From Cacajao melanocephalus (taxonomy: Eukaryota > Chordata > Mammalia > Primates > Pitheciidae), in contig CAUYLG010071320.1 in NCBI GenBank assembly GCA_963573385.1, forward strand, positions 105,310-169,309: a stretch of 64,000 nucleotides of DNA, read 5' to 3'. Of the stretch, positions 22,790-35,178 are shown piece after piece. The translations under genes were made by a program, and so were the position numbers. The number at the start of each line of letters is the position of its first letter. Position 1 is the first letter of the stretch. A model generated the notes under the pieces. That model saw only the letters and a list, made by a program, of their open reading frames with translations. It was not told where the DNA came from and made no database searches.

Positions 22790-23640
22790 AACAAATTTAA
22801 AAATTTTAAGGACTTGATTGTTCTAAAGAAGGTATACAGATGGCCGATAAGCACATGAAAATACTCATCGTTATTAATCATTAGGGCAATACAAATCAAA
22901 ACCACAATGAGACAGCACTTCACACCTGTTAGACTATCATCATAAAAACAAAGCCAAAAAACAGCAAATTACAAGCATTGGCTGGTATATGGAGAAACTG
23001 GAAACCTTGTGCATTGCTGGTGGGAATGTAAAATAGCTCAGCTACTGTGGAAAACATTACAGCAGTTCCTCCAAAAATTAAGCCTAGAATGATCTAGCAA
23101 TTCCATTTATGGTTAGATAATAAAAAAAAAATTTAAACAGAACTCAAACAGGTATTCTTATACCAGTGTTCATAACAGGATTATGTACAACAGACAAAAG
23201 GTGGAAACAACCCAAATGTCCATCAACAGATAAACTATGAGCAAAAAATATAAGGTGACCTGTGTGTGTGTATATGTGTGTGTGTGACAGAATATTTTAG
23301 ACTTGTAAGGAAATTTCTGAAATGTTCTGTTACATGGATGAATTATACTGAATGTTGTATGATTCAACTTTTATGAGGTACCTAGAGTAGTCAGATTCAT
23401 AGAGAGAGCCCCTGATGGTTGCCAGGGGTTGAAGGAATGGGGAATGGAATTTACTGTTCTATTATACAGAGTTTCAGCTGGGAGGATATAAAAGTTCTGA
23501 AGATAAATGATGGTAATGATTGTACAACGATGGAAATATACTTAATGCCACTGAATTGTACACTTTAAAATGGTAAAAATAGTAAGTTTTATGTATTTCA
23601 GATTTTACCACAATAAAAATATATTAATTTTATCATAGCC
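22790..23640 (+). mobile_element. L1M 3' end (ORF2 end and 3' UTR)
   Basis: Landmarks of ORF2: 'gatggccgataagcacatg' near 22,840, 'caaatcaaaaccacaatga' near 22,893 and 'ggtgggaatgtaaaatagc' near 23,019. The 3' UTR follows, with 'gatggttgccaggggttga' near 23,413 and 'gaattgtacactttaaaat' near 23,553. It ends in 'accacaataaaaata'. A (TG)n run lies at 23,262-23,286. The element is 5'-truncated and heavily mutated, an old L1M copy. Confidence 0.88.
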
Positions 23641-24555
23641 ACTTCTAGAATTTTTAGGAAACCAAGAATATTAATTGTGTCATTCAAATATTGTGTACCT
23701 CTATGGAATCTTTATTTTCTGACCTATTAGTTGCTACACTAATTATGTTACTTAATTAATATCTCTTTGCCAGTTTACTTAATTAATATCCCTTTGTGAC
23801 GTATTAAAGGTATTTATTAATATTGAATTTTGAATATTTCTAGTTGCTTAATTTTTATTTCAGCTTGTTCTTGATTAATCAAGAGGTTTTGTTTCACAAC
23901 CTCCTGAGGCTCTTAAACTATGCTGGTCTTAATTTTTTACTTTATTTTTCATTGCTCTGGGAATTTCTTTACACATTTATTGTGAGCTATAATTTAAAGT
24001 TAATTTTGTACCTCACTTTTGAAATGTTCATATGTAAATTTGCTTTAAGTGGGAATTAGGTTTTTGTTTATTTTGAAATTCATTTTTCATTCTCTTTTCT
24101 CTACCCCCAAGTCTGGATATTTTGTGGTTCCTTCAACTTAATATTTTGGGGTCACTCAATTCCAAATAACATTTTATGTTGTTCACTTCAGACTTTCTAG
24201 CTCATGGAAGTCCTAGCCAGTTCCACTGTAGCCCTGACTCTCAGTATGTGCCTTTTCTGCTCTCAAGTTCTCTCCATGCAAGGGTCTCTTCAAAGGCCAC
24301 CACTCCAGGCAGTTATCTCAGCTCTTCTCACCTCTGGTGCACACTGAGGAGTCCTATCTCAGATCCACTTTTGTGTACTAACCCTGGTTCCAGATCCCTA
24401 GCCATGTGGTCTCTCACAGGGGTTATCTGAGCCCCTTTTTTCTTCAGGAGTGAAATTCCAGAAAGCTGTTGGGTTTTTTTTGTTTCTGGGACTCTGCTTA
24501 CCTCAGTGTGATTTTGTTTCTTTTCTGGCATATAAAATATAAGATGTTGACAAAA
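23641..24555. other. Unassigned DNA, possibly diverged antisense L1
   Basis: About 900 bp. T-rich stretches near 23,660-24,060 look like very old antisense L1 ORF2, but no landmark is strong enough. The section 24,170-24,440 is GC-richer, with no family recognised. Confidence 0.3.
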
Positions 24556-24559
24556 CAAA

Positions 24560-25340
24560 ATAATTTCCTTGACCTTTATGGGACTCACAAAAGGGTTGGC
24601 TTGTATACTCAGCCCACAGCTCTCAACCACTCACAGGATGGGGAGCACGCAGGTGAGCAGGTGCAGGGGCCGGGACAAGTGCTTCTGGGCACTGACAGGA
24701 ATAGAATTCTGTGCAGTCCCAGGGCACCATCTTGTGGGGTACCCATAATCCCTGGAGCCACAGAAGGCATGTGTGTTACAGTGTGCTCTTTTAGCTTTGC
24801 TTTCTATGGATGGTTAAGTGTTTCAGACTCAGTGGAGGGTCAGGGTGACAGCCTTTTGCACCTGTCATTTTGGTACCCAAGTTCTTGTCCAGCATCTGGG
24901 AAAAAACAGGTCACTTGAATGAATTGAAGGGTGGTAAATGTGGAGAATTTTATTGAGCAGTAGAAGTGGCTCTCAGCAGGAAGGAGAGCTGGAAAGGAGA
25001 TGGAGTGGGAAGGCAGTCTTCCCCTGAAGCTTGGCCATATCCAGCTGAACTCTTCTCTGAAGTCCCGCTGTCAAGTCATTCCTCTGAAGTTAAGCTGCTT
25101 CTCTCTGATGTCTGGCTGCTGCTTTTTTTATCTCCTTCTCTGTCATTCTGCCAGAGGATCCTGGGTTTTTGTTGTTGTTGTTGTTGTTGTTTGTACGGGA
25201 TGGGGGTTGGGATGGGCCAGGGTGGTTTTGGAAAAGGCAGTATTCAGGGAGGAAAACAGGAATACCTGTTCTTGCTTTGGGCCATGGGTCTAAACCAGGG
25301 TTCACACCAGGCGTGAGGGTGTGACTGTCACTGGCGACCA
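24560..25340 (-). mobile_element. ERV1-type LTR (copy A2, reverse)
   Basis: The reverse complement repeats the landmarks of the LTR at 9,270-10,080. The U3 opening is 'caccctcacgcc' (near 25,305), followed by 'gagagccacttctactgct' and AATAAA (TTTATT at 24,948-24,953). Then come 'ggctgtcaccctgaccctc' (near 24,845) and 'gctgagtatacaagccaac' (near 24,610). A (GTT)n run sits at 25,169-25,192. It is solo, with no retroviral coding sequence. Confidence 0.72.
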
Positions 25341-25502
25341 TCCTCTTCTACCCAGTATTTCCCTGCCTCCTGTCCATATCGTTTTGTCATTATTTATTTA
25401 AAATTTGTATTTAAAATAATCCTACAGGTTAATATACAGAATAATCTCGGCATATATACAGGAAACCATAATGTTAACAGTGCTTATACCTAGGTATATT
25501 AT

Positions 25503-26142
25503 TGTAGGAGTGAAGGAAAAACTTCCCTTTTACCCTCAGAAGTTTCACTGAAAAATCAACTCACAAAAAGCAGATTAATTAGTTTTTCTAAAACCATAAA
25601 AATTCATTAATGTGCATGGGGTAGAATCACAGACAGTTGCCCAATATCCCAAAGGGTACAGATGCTGAAAGTGTGGATAATTTTAGGAGGGTGGTAAATG
25701 ATTTTCAGGATAATTAAACACACTTGAAGAACATACAGTGATCTGGGGCAAATTCTGTTGGGCCTGCAGAGTGGGCAATGCTTTGTGACAAAAGTCTGTC
25801 CAGGTTTATTGATAAACTTCAGTCTTTCTTCCTGGAATATGAATTCAGTTAATGGAAACTCAGGGAAAGGAGGAGGAGTGATTATTTTCTTCTTTGGTAG
25901 GTCCAGAATTTAGGCAGATAAGGGATTACAGTAAACAACTTCATACTGTCTTTGGGAGAGGTGGAAAAGGGGAAGGAAAGACAATTATTATCCTTAGTGG
26001 GTGCCTCTGGTGTCCTTATGTAGAGAGAGAAAAAAATCCTTTCCAGCATCTGTTGATCTCTAAGGGCCTTTAATTCAAAATACTCATTATACAAGGGAGC
26101 CATGTTTAGGGGTGACGTTCACTGTGCTCTTTCAGTATTCAC
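25503..26142 (-). mobile_element. ERV LTR, reverse strand
   Basis: Read on the minus strand this gives 'aacatggctcccttgtata' and 'ggcacccactaaggataat', then 'gaagtttatcaataaacct' with an AATAAA-type signal, and finally 'gtgagttgattttcagtga' and 'ggaagtttttccttcactc'. This is the order of a mammalian ERV1 LTR of about 640 bp. Subfamily and target-site duplications were not resolved. The 73-codon minus-strand frame within it is not a gene. Confidence 0.6.
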
Positions 26143-26526
26143 ACTGATTCCTATGTCTTCCAGAAACCAATCTTCCTCCACTTTCTTCATCCTGGGGAAG
26201 TAAGTAAAAGGCTGCAATGATATGTAGTTCCCAGCTTTCACCATCCAGTCCAATAGTTGCTATAGACTACAAGGCTTAAAAAATGTACTCCTCAGATCAC
26301 TCACACTTGGACATCAGAGAGCAGCAGTAACTACTTCTACACCTGTTTCAGGAGTCTGTTTAGGTAAATAAAGGAATTTTTATTTGCATTTTGTTGCTTG
26401 CTTTCTCTCATTTTTTGTTTGCTTGTTTTGCTGCAGTTTTGATGACAGAAATACTGGGGGAAATTTAAATGGGCTAAGCCATGAAGTACCTAGAAAAATA
26501 AGTTCTGGAAGACCACAATAAGAAAT
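26143..26526. other. Unassigned DNA
   Basis: About 380 bp with nothing recognised. Confidence 0.35.
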
Positions 26527-26535
26527 AGCAAACTG

Positions 26536-26939
<404 letters not shown>

Positions 26940-27467
26940 AGCAAACTGTGATATTGTGAAATATGTATTAGGCTTTCTGGTGCATAGCTCCGAAAATTTT
27001 TGTAATCTCTGAAGTGATTAAAGCATCTTTTGCTAATCAGTTCAAGGTGCGATTAGAAGGTTGGGACTTTCACTCCCACCCACCAATCTCCAGGGAGAAA
27101 AGATTGATTGTCAATGAACAACAATATAATAAATCATGCCTATAAAATGAATCCTTCATAAAAACCTTAAAGGACTGGGTTTCAGGAGCTTCCAGGTAGC
27201 TGACCATGTAAAAGTGGTTGGAGAGTGGCCACTATGAGAGAGCATGGATGCTCCATGCCCCTCCCCATGCCTTGTCCCATACGTTTCTTCCATCTTGCTG
27301 TTCTTCTATGTCCTTTGTAATATGCTTTATAATAAATGTGTAAACCTAAGTCAAGTTCTTTCCTGAGTTCTATGAGCTGCTCTAGCAATTAATAGAACTT
27401 GAGGAGGGGTTTGTGGGAACCCCTGATTTATAGCCAGCTAGTCAGAAGTATCAGTGGCAAACTGCTA

Positions 27468-28392
27468 CAATCATGCACTACGTAAGTTCACATCCATCAT
27501 TAACAGAGTGCATATGTAATGGTGGCCCCATAATGATGCTGAAAAATGTCAGCCTGGTGCCCTAGTGACTTCCTGATATTGTTGTAGAACAACACATTAT
27601 CTTTTTTATGTTTATATATGTTTCAATAAATACTTAGCATTGTGTTACAACTGCCTACAATATCTAGTAGAGTAACATGCTGTACAGATATATAGCCTAG
27701 GAGCAATAATAGTCTATGCCATATTGATACCAGTGGGCTGGGGGAGGTCCCTAAATGTCAGTGGGACTTCAACTCCAGCTGGTACGCAGGCTGTTGACAT
27801 CATTGCAAGAAGAAATTAAAGGACAATTTGGAAAATAGTGAAAGTAGAGAGATTTATTGCAAAGTGAAAAGGACAAACTCAAGAATGGGGAGGGTGGATG
27901 TACTCAAGAAAGTGTCACACAACAGGGTTAGGGACTTCTAGCCTTATGAGTTTCTTTAACCTAGGGAATATTCATGAGGGTTCCTGGATAAAGGTGAAGA
28001 TTTCTTAGAACTGTCATGGTGCTGATGGGTGTGTGAGTCGGTATGTTAATGAGCATCTACTGAGGTCCTCTAAGGTCAAATCCAGCAATATGTTGGGTCC
28101 AGTGGATCTTATCTAGCTTGCCCTACCCCTTGTCTTTTTAGGGTCATATCAGCCCCTAGCTTCTGCAGCTTTTTCAATTATTTCGTTTTGCTAGTCATGT
28201 GAAACTGTTGCCTGGAATTTTCTGTTCTCCTGTGCCCACCCTGTATTATTCCTATCTCAATACAGCTTAGGTATGTACTAGGTTGTATCACCTAAGTTTG
28301 TATAAAACACTCTATGGTGTTCATACAATGATGAAATCAACTAACAACAGGTTTCTCAGAACATATTCCAGTCATTAAGTGACACAGGACTG
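27468..28392. mobile_element. Tigger-like DNA transposon (MITE), split by an LTR
   Basis: The termini are CAATCATGCACTACGTAAG at the left and 'cattaagtgacacaggactg' at the right, flanked by TA on both sides (27,466-27,467 and 28,393-28,394), as for Tc1/mariner-pogo elements. Inside are 'taacatgctgtacagatat' and 'agcctaggagcaataatag' on the left of the LTR. On the right are 'gtatgtactaggttgtatc' and 'cactctatggtgttcatac', which continue the same element. About 385 bp remain after removing the LTR. It is non-autonomous, with no transposase. Confidence 0.75.
27725..28264 (-). mobile_element. ERV1-type LTR inside the Tigger-like element
   Basis: A TG...CA-bounded segment of about 540 bp interrupts the transposon. 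Its minus strand carries 'ctttgcaataaatctctct' (AATAAA near 27,853) followed by a U5-like end ('gcaatgatgtcaacagcc'), as in a solo LTR. Exact borders are inferred from the split in the host repeat. Target-site duplications are not clear. Confidence 0.65.
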
Positions 28393-28615
28393 TACTTGAG
28401 ACTGGCCTTTGAGGCAGGGACAGTCTTGTGGGTCTCAGCCTTTAACCTGTGTGATCTGATGCTATCTCCAGGTAGATACTGTCAGAATTGAATTGAATTC
28501 CAGGACACCCAGGTGAAGTCCACTGGCAAATGTCTTGAGCACCAGAGGGAGAAATCCCTACACGTTTTGTTGAGCAGGAGTGAATTATTCTGTGATTAGT
28601 GAGAAGAGAGAGAGA

Positions 28616-29260
28616 AAGAAAAAAAAAATGTTTTTTCCCTATTTTTAACACAATTTAATAAATAATCTAACTTATTTCTAGCGGAATAAGTTATTTAATT
28701 CCTAGATCCAGATTCCCAGTCTGGAGCTACAGACTGAACAGAGGGAGATCAAAGAGATAAAAAAAGTCCCAACTTACATCACAGAAGCCATGATGGTGGG
28801 AGCTCATGTCAGGGCCAAAGCTGTTGAATTAGTTTTAGATAAAACCTTATGTTTATTCAGAAGAGGTCAGGGGTAATATAAAGGCAGAGAAATTGTTAGA
28901 TTCAAGAGCCATCTGGAGTGTAGAAACACTAGGATAGGGTAATGAATTGAATATTGCAATGTAAGAATTCAGCAAGAGACAAAAGAACTACTTGATATTT
29001 GACAATATCTTGGAAGAGGACTGGAATTGGCAGGGATGGATATGGGAAGATATTTTTAATTTAAAATTTATGAAATGTATGTGAAATTTCTGTCTGAACC
29101 AGACTTAAATAAGACCTTGCTTAACTCCTATAGGGTGGAATTCTATGATATATTGAGATAAGTATACTACCATTTATTATAAAAGCTGCTTTTCAGAATT
29201 GAAAACAATAGGGTCAGAGGAGCTAACTTCAAGCAACAGCTGTGTGATTTTAAAACTCCA
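28616..29260. other. Unassigned DNA
   Basis: About 650 bp, no gene or repeat recognised. Confidence 0.35.
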
Positions 29261-29264
29261 TGAC

Positions 29265-29344
29265 TCACTAATTGTTTACGCCTTTTTCTGTTTTGCCATT
29301 AGTTTTAATGTCAAAAGCCACAATTACTTTTGTACGAACCTAAT
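29265..29344. mobile_element. MADE1 MITE remnant
   Basis: The centre 'ttttgccattagttttaat' and right arm 'agccacaattacttttgta' with the end 'cgaacctaa' match MADE1. The left arm is heavily degraded. It is the second MADE1 in the window and a weaker hairpin than the copy at 8,498. Confidence 0.8.
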
Positions 29345-29360
29345 ACCAAAAAAGTGATTG

Positions 29361-29506
29361 TATTACCTATCCTAATATTCTCAACAAAACATGACCTATT
29401 CTATAAATATTACCTACCTCTAAATATATTGCCTGTTCTAAAAATATTACCTATTATAACATATTACCTATTCTAAAATATTACCTATTTCTAAAAAATT
29501 ACCTTT
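29361..29506. repeat. Degenerate tandem repeat, about 20-bp unit (attacctattctaaa)
   Basis: 'attacctattctaaa' or close variants recur about six times (for example near 29,430, 29,464 and 29,482), with variable spacing. No RNA or coding feature is associated. Confidence 0.75.
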
Positions 29507-29509
29507 TCA

Positions 29510-30130
29510 ATGTTCGCAACAAAAATGTGAAAACCGAATAAGGTAAAGAACATTGCAACACTTGTATCATGCTCTTCCTTCATGCCATTCTTATCTTCCT
29601 TTTCTTCTTCGTCATAAATACTGCTTGTGTGACCTGAAAAGACATATGAGAAAAAATTTAAGGATACATGTATATTTCTTTACAAATGACAAATTTAGCA
29701 TAGTACAGTGTGATTTGCCTAAGGAGAGAAATCAGTCGTATTTTATAAGTGCCGGTAACATGAAAAATATATTACTTTAATCAGAAACTAAAAAAAGAAA
29801 ACAGAATCAATTTGGGAAAAATCTAGAGCACCAAAAATGTCTAACATAAGGTAGATATCTATCATTTTGTTCTCCCTATTTATCTCATATTTCCTGTCCC
29901 CAAATAGGGTCAAATCTTTTAAAGTACAATTCATGCATTAACTGTAATTTCCTAACCGGTTGTTTCCAGAAAATATGATTGAAATTCATTCTAATGTAAG
30001 CAGCTAAAACTGGAAATGCCCGGTTCCTAGTGATGTTTCCCTTCCATGTCAGAGCTGGCAAGTAGACTTAGAATAACCTCAGAATCACTGATTAATCTAA
30101 AACAGTTTGTTCTCCATGGTTTACCTGTCA
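29510..30130. other. Unassigned DNA
   Basis: About 620 bp, no recognised feature. Confidence 0.35.
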
Positions 30131-30133
30131 GTT

Positions 30134-30560
30134 TATTGCTGCAATAGTACTGTTTAACAAACCAGTCAAAACCTCAGTGGCTTACAACAACAAGCATTTA
30201 TGCTCATGCCTCTGGGTCCATGGTTTGTTGACAGTTGGACTGATCTAAGCTGGGTGGGTTGGCTAATTCTGGTTCAGGCTGAGGGTCAGCTCAGTTTGGC
30301 TCCAGACTACAGTTCAGTTCAATTTGTTTCCACATATCCTTGATCTGGGGCCTAATATGGGAGGGCAATGGCTCCCAAGGGCCTGCTCTTCTCATGGTAG
30401 ATCATGGGTAGAAGGAACCAAGCCACACTGGACAAGGACATTTGAAGACTCCACTTGTATCACCTCTGCTAATCATCCTATTGGCTAAAGCAAGTTGCAT
30501 GGCCAAACTAAACATCAATGAATCAGGGAAGTACACTCAACAGTGAGAGAAGACAGGACT
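30134..30560 (+). repeat. Ancient mammalian LTR-like repeat
   Basis: It opens with 'tttattgctgcaatagtac', then 'aacctcagtggcttacaac' and 'aagcatttatgctcatgcc', and later 'cctattggctaaagcaagt'. This is the order of an old mammalian-wide repeat of LTR type whose opening reads like 'gctgtaacaaa...agtggcttaaaacaac'. A related opening occurs near 55,790. Family name uncertain. Confidence 0.5.
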
Positions 30561-33295
30561 GAATATTTGCCAAACATGGTCCACCCTATCATGTCACGTT
30601 TGCAAAAATGTTGCTTATATTTTGTGAAAACATTGTTGTAACTATTTATATCACTCTAGAAATCCTAAATTGGAGTCTTAGTGTAACATAAATATAGTGT
30701 AGATATAAGACCTATTTTAAAATCTAAGGACACCTAGTCTTAGACCAGAGGAAATAGAATAATCTTCCTATTGAAAGGTATTTCAGTAAAGAATGATGTT
30801 CTATTTTCCATCAAGACTGTATATACAGAAAGTCACTGGGAAGTTCTAATAGTTGTTTTATGTCTATATTGTCCGCCGATACATGTGAAATTAATGGTAT
30901 ATTAATATAGAGTAAATGAAAAAAATCTTTCATTACATAATATGCAGCTAGCCTGTGGGGTTCATTGTCACAGGAGGTCATGGAATCAAATACTGTGACT
31001 AGAATTTTGAAAGCTGTTGGAAAATTTTATGATGACTAATGGCATTCATCATTATTCATGCCAAGCTCCAGGTAATGAACTCTCGCACTTGAGGCTCTGA
31101 CTGATCACCTCCTGGTCGAATGGAATGGTCCCCTTAGTGTAGCTAAACAATAGACTTTTCATTTGGGAACTTCCATAAGATTGAAAAACGGATAATAGAT
31201 GAATATTGAAGACTTCCAAAAATCATATTATGTGTCTACATTTTTATATGGTAAGGGCAATCTTATCTATAACTACCAAAACTGTTTTTTGTTATTATGT
31301 ATGTAGATCAATTGCCTTTGATCACTCTGAAGGGAAAATATATTAAAATTGCACCTATTTCTCAACTGTATGTAAATAGACAATCCATTTTTATTGCAGA
31401 ATTCCAAGCAAAGCCTCAAACTCTCAAAGATAAAGAAAAATCTTTTTTTTTTTAAGATTTATATTAGGATTAATCTAAGTGAGAATCCCTATAGTTTCAA
31501 GTACAATTTTGCTTTCCTCACAGTAAATTCTCCACTCCCCAAGGTAATACAGGAAAAAAATGCAAATGTTAATATTTGCTTCTGGGTTAAGAATACAACA
31601 TCATTTCTCTTTCTGTATTGTGAAGTGGAAAGATAGTAATAAATTAAAGAGGATAAAGACAACTTTTCAGTGCCTTCTAAATTGTTTTTCACAGGGTTCT
31701 TTTTAATTTTTTTAAATTTTGGAAAGACTGCAATCAGAAGAAAAACAAATAAATTTACATTTTAGTACGAATAGAAAGTTTACTCTTAAGCCAAAATATA
31801 CATTATCTGCTAGTTTGAATATGTAACCCCTGTTAGTTACATTAATGGTTTTATTTTAGTAAAAGTTATTTTCATGGGTAGAGTAACAATTTCATCTTTT
31901 GTATATAAACAAGGGAAGCAGAACATATGAAATCCTTCAAATTATTTTGAATCATTCATTATTATCAGTAATTCTACAAATAAAAATACATAGTTGAGGG
32001 GATAAGGGTTTGAGGTAAATTAGAAAAGAAGTAATATAAATGGGAGAAAGATTGATGAGGTATCCAATCTTAGACAAAATATAAAATACAAAGCAGAGGT
32101 AAAGTCAGTTCTTGAAAAACAAAGTTGACATTTAGCTAAATGCCTGTAAAAATTTACATGTCTATTCATACTTAGAGGTATGAAAATAATGTTATAGATA
32201 TGATTATTTGATGTTTCTAATTTTACAGATGTAGTTCAAAAGCGTTTACATCTTAAAACTTTGGTAGAAGTTTATTTCTGGCTACGTAGTCCAGATTGTT
32301 AGTTGGATTACTTTCATTTGACAATATAAGAATCTATTAGGAGTTTGTAGCCCCTCATTAATTTCATAAAAGTGAAAAGAAACATAGCACTCATAATTCT
32401 CTATTGGAATACAAAAGATGCTTGGCATTTCAATAGATCTATTTTGATTATCAAAGTGATCACAAAAGTCTGTGGACTAAAGTAGCTTGTAATTTTTCTG
32501 AGACATAAGTTTAACAGATGGGGTGTAGTAGAACTGTTACTTAGGTCACCAAGATGGATGCAGCTATCTAGTGTTGTATGTCTGAGGGAATGTGTCTGGG
32601 AATGCCAAAAAAGTTGGCATTTGAATCATAGTTGTTCTTTGCGGCAGATGGGCTACTCACAGGATCTGGAACAGGAAAAAAGTACCTTCTCCCTTCTTCC
32701 TGCCCTCAATGTACAGACTATTTCTCTTACTCAGTACCTAACAATACCTCAGCTGAGAAGGGAGTCCAGGAAACTGTAGAGATGAAGCCTCAGCATCATC
32801 ACAGGAAGGGTATAGAAGCTGGAATTGGTTATAACAGAGGAATGACAATCCAAAAGCTTATTTAGTTTTTGTGGGGGGAAAAATTCATTACTAGTAATAT
32901 AACAGCTGTAGAAGGTGAATGTATGTAAAGAAGTGATGGTATTTGAAAATATGGGGATTTCCTAATGTATGCAGGGATATATTGCATAAAATCTGAATTT
33001 TCAATTAGTTTAAGCAAAACTGACTATCCTATTGAGTATTGGATCACTCAGAGTTTGCTAGAGTCACACTTTTAAGCATGTAGACAATACAGAAGTTTCA
33101 AAATCAACTATTACTATCAAATTGAATCATCAACTTTTACTCTCCTGTTTTTTAAAACTGCCATTATTTTATATTGATAAAGTAATATGTAGTCATGATA
33201 TTTTACAGAAAAACCAGAATATATAGTAAAGATAAATATAAAAATTAAAACTGTAACTACAGAAGAGTGAAATAACTTCTGATACATAATAGATG
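30561..33295. other. Long unassigned stretch
   Basis: About 2.7 kb of AT-rich DNA in which I recognise no repeat and no exon. An acceptor-like 'atttttattgcag' at 31,388-31,400 has no matching donor nearby. If conserved regulatory DNA or ancient repeats are present, they need alignment to be seen. Confidence 0.35.
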
Positions 33296-33299
33296 CAAT

Positions 33300-33620
33300 A
33301 TTTTATTTTTTTCTCCCATTATATTTTGTAATTGGTCATTGCTGGTACACAGGATAACTACTGAGTTAGGCATATTCATCTTTGTATCTAGGAGCTCTAT
33401 TAAATCCTTTCATTAACCCTCTTTATTCTTGGGATTCCAGGTAGAAAATCATGCTGTCTATAAAAAAAAAAATGGAATTCTGTCATCTTTTAAAAATTAT
33501 ACCACTGCTTCTTATTCATATTGTATTTAATTTGCCAGGACATAAACATTATGCTTGTTTTTACTAAATTGAGAATGACTCTTGGAATTAACTTTTTACC
33601 ATGTTTACCTGTATTACTCT
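33300..33620 (-). mobile_element. Diverged L1M ORF2 fragment, antisense
   Basis: 'ggtcattgctggtacacag', 'ccaggtagaaaatcatgct' and 'gagaatgactcttggaatt' loosely follow the antisense L1 ORF2 segment ('gctggtgtacagg', 'ctaggtagacaatcatgtc'). An 11-A run interrupts it near 33,461. Divergence is high. Confidence 0.4.
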
Positions 33621-33949
33621 TATAGTTTGTAAACTATTTGTCAGGCACTGGTTTGTTGCCACACGTACAAGAAGTAATCTGCTGTTATTTGGAAGTAAAT
33701 TATACATTCCTCAGGTACTCCATTGCTTTAGAGTTCCACATTTAAAAAGACGTTTTTAAATATATATTCTGAAATACATTCCTTGAATAATTCAGCTATC
33801 ACCAGCTAAAGAGTGCTGAATATTGTACTAAATGCTGTGGTGAGGAAAAACTAAACCCACCAAGACCAGGAATTGTTTTCAGGTAGTTTTCATTACAGTT
33901 GGTTTGGTAATGAGAGCTGTCACAGGTAACTCATGATAAAGATACCAAA

Positions 33950-34095
33950 CAAAAATAATAGTTAATATTGAGTGCTTACAAAGTGCTGGTCACTGAGCTT
34001 TTACATAGATTATTATAATACTAAATCTTCACATTTATCCTTTGAGGTAGGGTTTGCAGTTATGTAAATGATGAATCAGAGGTCCAAATGAACTT
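33950..34095 (-). mobile_element. MIR SINE, antisense
   Basis: 'atagttaatattgagtgct', 'tagattattataatactaa' and 'ctttgaggtagggtttgca', ending 'gatgaatcagaggtcc', follow the reverse complement of the MIR core and 3' region. MIR is an ancient tRNA-derived SINE, and this copy is truncated. Confidence 0.7.
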
Positions 34096-35072
34096 GAAGT
34101 TCTTGCTTAGGCCACTTTAATCCCTAGGCATGCCCCATTTAGAGTGTCCGCAGCCTGACCTAGACTTTTCTTAAACATTGTGTAACACATTCCTCTGAGA
34201 ACTTAGAAAGGAGTGTCGATTAGATGCTAATAGTTCATGACAGTTTTATGGAGGTTTTAAAAATGATACGGTATTTTGAGAGTTGAGAACAATCTAGACA
34301 GCTTCTCTCTAATAAGATAGTGGTGTGAAGAGGTCAGGACTTGGGAGAAACAATAGTTAGACTAATCTAACAGAAGCAGAGGATTTATAAGGAAGAATCA
34401 CGATGCTGGGCAAAGATTAGGAAAATCATGAATGCTAACCTAAAGACTTTCATTTTTTTACTTTATAAGTAATGGGGAACAACAGAGAAGACAAAACATT
34501 ATGAAATAATAACCCACATCCAGTGGGCCTTCTAGATATCTTTCAACAGTGAGGTTAGAAAGGGAAATGAAGCGATTTCATCGTAAACAATTATCAAGCA
34601 AAAGAGACTCAAAGAAATCATAAGCAGCAATAATGAAGGCCAAGAAAAATATGTGACATACAGAAATGAGCTACTTTGGATGTGCTAAATACTTTTACTT
34701 TTGCCTATTATAGCCCCAAAGAGGGAACAAAGCCTTGGGTTCAAAAGTTCTGATGCAATTTCTGTCTTCAGAATTCTCTCAAACTGAGCTGGAAATATTT
34801 TTATCCAAATCCTCCTAAGATTTCCGGTAGCCTCCAGCTACGCTGAACCACTTTCACACTGTTTCAAACCTTCCATTTCTTTTATGCCTGAAATATGGGT
34901 TTGCCTTATCTGAAAATGCACGTGCATGCATACATGTGCACACACTGCACCCAACAAAAAGACTATGGAAAATAAACGTTACAGAAATCTTTAAGAATAT
35001 CATAAAAGATTAGCTTTAGATCCTGCTGTGAGGGCCTCATTCACGCTTTAGCTCATTAGTTTGTTCGTCCAT
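34096..35072. other. Unassigned DNA
   Basis: About 980 bp. A short alternating purine-pyrimidine stretch (CACGTGCATGCATACATGTG) lies near 34,920-34,945. No gene is evident. Confidence 0.35.
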
Positions 35073-35178
35073 AGAAATGACCTCAAAAACAGATACGTGT
35101 TATAAAGCTTTATGCTAAAATGCAGAGAAATGACCTCAGAAAGAGGGACGTGTTATAAAGCTTTATGCTAAACCACAT
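35073..35178. repeat. 53-bp tandem direct duplication
   Basis: Two copies of 53 bp abut at 35,125/35,126. Each begins 'agaaatgacctca' and contains 'cgtgttataaagctttat', and they differ at only a handful of positions, mostly in the middle (aaacagata against aaagaggga) and at the end. It is a local duplication, not a known family. Confidence 0.9.

Larger units (their letters stand above)
27010..28615 (+). mobile_element. Old ERVL-type LTR, split by a Tigger-like element
   Basis: The left part (27,010-27,467) carries 'gactttcactcccacccac', AATAAA near 27,331, 'tctatgagctgctctagca' and 'gatttatagccagctagtc'. The right part (28,393-28,615) resumes with 'ggcagggacagtcttgtgg', 'gatctgatgctatctccag' and 'caggacacccaggtgaag'. 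These join in the order expected of one ERVL-like LTR. The split point is occupied by a DNA transposon at a TA duplication. It ends in a GAGA-rich tract. Subfamily uncertain (MLT2/MER21-like). Confidence 0.65.

Noticed and set aside
31388..31440. Exon starting after 'atttttattgcag'
   Set aside because: The acceptor looks good, but no donor follows within a plausible distance and the open frame is AT-rich without recognisable content.
35073..35178. CRISPR-like or satellite array
   Set aside because: There are only two abutting copies with no spacers. All context is mammalian, so CRISPR does not apply.
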